Positions 5,560-6,757 of a stretch of 6,757 nt of DNA are shown here, piece after piece; positions within the stretch are counted from its first letter, which is position 1, and every line of letters starts with the position of its first letter. A program made the translations under genes and the position numbers. The DNA comes from an uncultured Lachnospiraceae bacterium (GTDB lineage: Bacteria; Bacillota; Clostridia; Lachnospirales; Lachnospiraceae). The notes under the pieces are model-generated. The model did no database searches and was not told the origin of the DNA. It saw nothing but the letters and a program-made list of their open reading frames with translations. The DNA is taken from assembly GCA_934370915.1 (NCBI GenBank), contig CAKRNI010000139.1, positions 1-6,757 of the forward strand. Direction: 5' to 3'.

Positions 5560-6741
5560 TTAGATGCAGCGGATCACCTCTCTCGTCTCCAGCGCTGTCT
5601 TCATCAGCTCGTCGATCTTTTCATCCAGCTTTTTCTCGGAATTTTTGATCTTCTTTAAGCTCGGCTTTGTAACCGGATGCTTTGCGACGAAGATCGTGCA
5701 GCAGTCCTCGTAGGGAAGAACCGATGTCTCGTAAGTACCGATCTTTAAGGAAATATCCACGATATCCTGCTTGTCGAAGGCGATGAGCGGTCTCATAACC
5801 GGAAGCTCGCAGACTTCGTTTGTGACAGCTAAGGACTGCATCGTCTGGGATGCAACCTGACCGATGCTCTCTCCGGTTACGAGTGCCAGACAGTCGTTCT
5901 CCTTCGCGATCGTCTCCGCGATCTTCATCATATAGCGGCGCATGATGATCGTAAGCTCGTCGTGCGGACACTGATCGTAGATATAGAGCTGGATATCGGT
6001 AAAGTTGATGATATTTAAGCGGATCGGTCCTGTGTATTTCGCAACAAGCTTTGCGAGATCAACGACCTTCTGCTTTGCGCGCTCGCTCGTGTACGGCGGT
6101 GCATGGAAATAGGTCGCATCGATGGTCACGCCGCGCTTTGCGATCATCCAGCCTGCAACCGGGCTGTCGATTCCGCCGGATAATAATAACATGGCACGTC
6201 CCGCTGTTCCAATCGGCATTCCGCCCGGTCCCGGGATCGTCTCGGAGAAGATGTTGATCTTATGGCGCACCTCCACACGGAGCAGCACGTCCGGTGTGTG
6301 GACATTGACCTTTGTCTCCGGGAATGCATTTAAGATCACCTCACCGAGGTCACGGTTGATCTGATCGGAAACAACCGGATACTGCTTGTTGGCACGTCTT
6401 GCAACGACCTTGAATGTGAAGTGCTTGTCCTCGTAAGCGTCATCGATATACTTGACTACCTGGGCCTTTAAGTCCTCGTAACCGTTGTCCTCGATCTGAA
6501 CCATCGGGCAGATGCCGACGATACCGAATACATGCTGAAGAGCGTCGATCACCTCATCATAATCGAAGTCTCCTGCTGCCTCCGCGTAGATTCTTCCCGC
6601 CTCTTTTGTGACGGAGAAATTGCCTTCCAGATTCTTTAAACGGTGATGGATCTGTTTTACAAGGGCGTCCTCAAAGAGATAACGGTTTTTTCCCTTTACG
6701 CCGATCTCTGCGTACTTGATTAAAAATGATCTGTATTTCAC
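5560..6741 (-). CDS. thiI: tRNA 4-thiouridine sulfurtransferase ThiI (short form, no rhodanese domain)
   Basis: ATP-dependent enzyme that adenylates U8 of tRNA and inserts sulfur to form s4U; in some bacteria ThiI also feeds thiamine thiazole synthesis. It has 393 residues. The N-terminal ferredoxin-like region (about 1-60) is followed by a THUMP domain (about 60-165), then the PP-loop ATPase with SGGIDSP at 188-194. RAMLLLSGG, FHAPPYTSERA (212-222), TGESIGQVASQT (289-300), MRPLI and PYEDCCTIF (343-351) are all family motifs. The C-terminal rhodanese domain of E. coli ThiI (482 aa) is absent, as is usual in Firmicutes, where a partner cysteine desulfurase supplies sulfur directly. The start is GTG 6741, 7 nt after GGAGG (6753-6749). 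An ATG-frame upstream would stop at a TGA overlapping this GTG, so a co-transcribed upstream gene, perhaps a cysteine desulfurase, is possible but unseen. Confidence 0.97.
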   Translation of the reverse strand: MKYRSFLIKYAEIGVKGKNRYLFEDALVKQIHHRLKNLEGNFSVTKEAGRIYAEAAGDFDYDEVIDALQHVFGIVGICPMVQIEDNGYEDLKAQVVKYIDDAYEDKHFTFKVVARRANKQYPVVSDQINRDLGEVILNAFPETKVNVHTPDVLLRVEVRHKINIFSETIPGPGGMPIGTAGRAMLLLSGGIDSPVAGWMIAKRGVTIDATYFHAPPYTSERAKQKVVDLAKLVAKYTGPIRLNIINFTDIQLYIYDQCPHDELTIIMRRYMMKIAETIAKENDCLALVTGESIGQVASQTMQSLAVTNEVCELPVMRPLIAFDKQDIVDISLKIGTYETSVLPYEDCCTIFVAKHPVTKPSLKKIKNSEKKLDEKIDELMKTALETREVIRCI

Positions 6742-6757
6742 GGAATATCCTCCATAG

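Noticed and set aside
1..6757. CRISPR arrays, tandem repeats, insertion sequence ends, tRNA genes, riboswitches
   Set aside because: Nothing was seen by eye on either strand. The intergenic gaps are at most 200 nt and are accounted for by promoters, hairpins and one terminator.

Overview
The window reads as a chromosomal housekeeping segment from a low-GC-lineage Gram-positive anaerobe (Firmicutes, class Clostridia), most likely Lachnospiraceae. The reasons are strong AGGAGG-type ribosome binding sites throughout, an IreB (UPF0297)-RuvX-DUF1292 cluster typical of Firmicutes, a Fur-family gene directly before ribonuclease J, a ThiI without a rhodanese domain, and a short HPr-like protein. The family-level assignment is inference from gene content and order. 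I see no rRNA, tRNA, CRISPR array, insertion sequence or phage gene.

Layout, read along the minus strand from the right edge. thiI (6741-5560) is complete and opens with GTG. It converges on a small plus-strand gene (5151-5387) for an HPr-like protein, and a strong bidirectional hairpin terminator (5400-5433) lies between them. The HPr-like gene has its own promoter candidate and is divergent from mtaB (4950-3631), a tRNA methylthiotransferase. After mtaB comes a new promoter candidate (3570-3598) and a leader hairpin. Five minus-strand genes then follow in operon order: ireB (3501-3238), ruvX (3144-2713), a DUF1292 gene (2631-2362), a Fur-family regulator (2185-1709) and ribonuclease J (1622 to the window edge, lacking only its last residues).

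The genes cover two themes. One is tRNA thio-modification (ThiI for s4U, MtaB for ms2t6A). The other is RNA maturation and turnover plus envelope and metal-stress regulation (RuvX/YqgF, RNase J, IreB, Fur). Spacers inside the five-gene block are 81-176 nt long, and three of them contain stem-loops without a U-tract. They are therefore better read as mRNA structure than as terminators.

Nothing here is clearly an undescribed system. The points most worth a second look are the HPr-like protein, which has lost the whole His15 phosphorylation motif but kept the Ser46 region (a Crh-like arrangement), the ireB leader hairpin, the spacer stem-loops, and a recurring out-of-frame AUG mini-ORF over the start codons of three consecutive genes.
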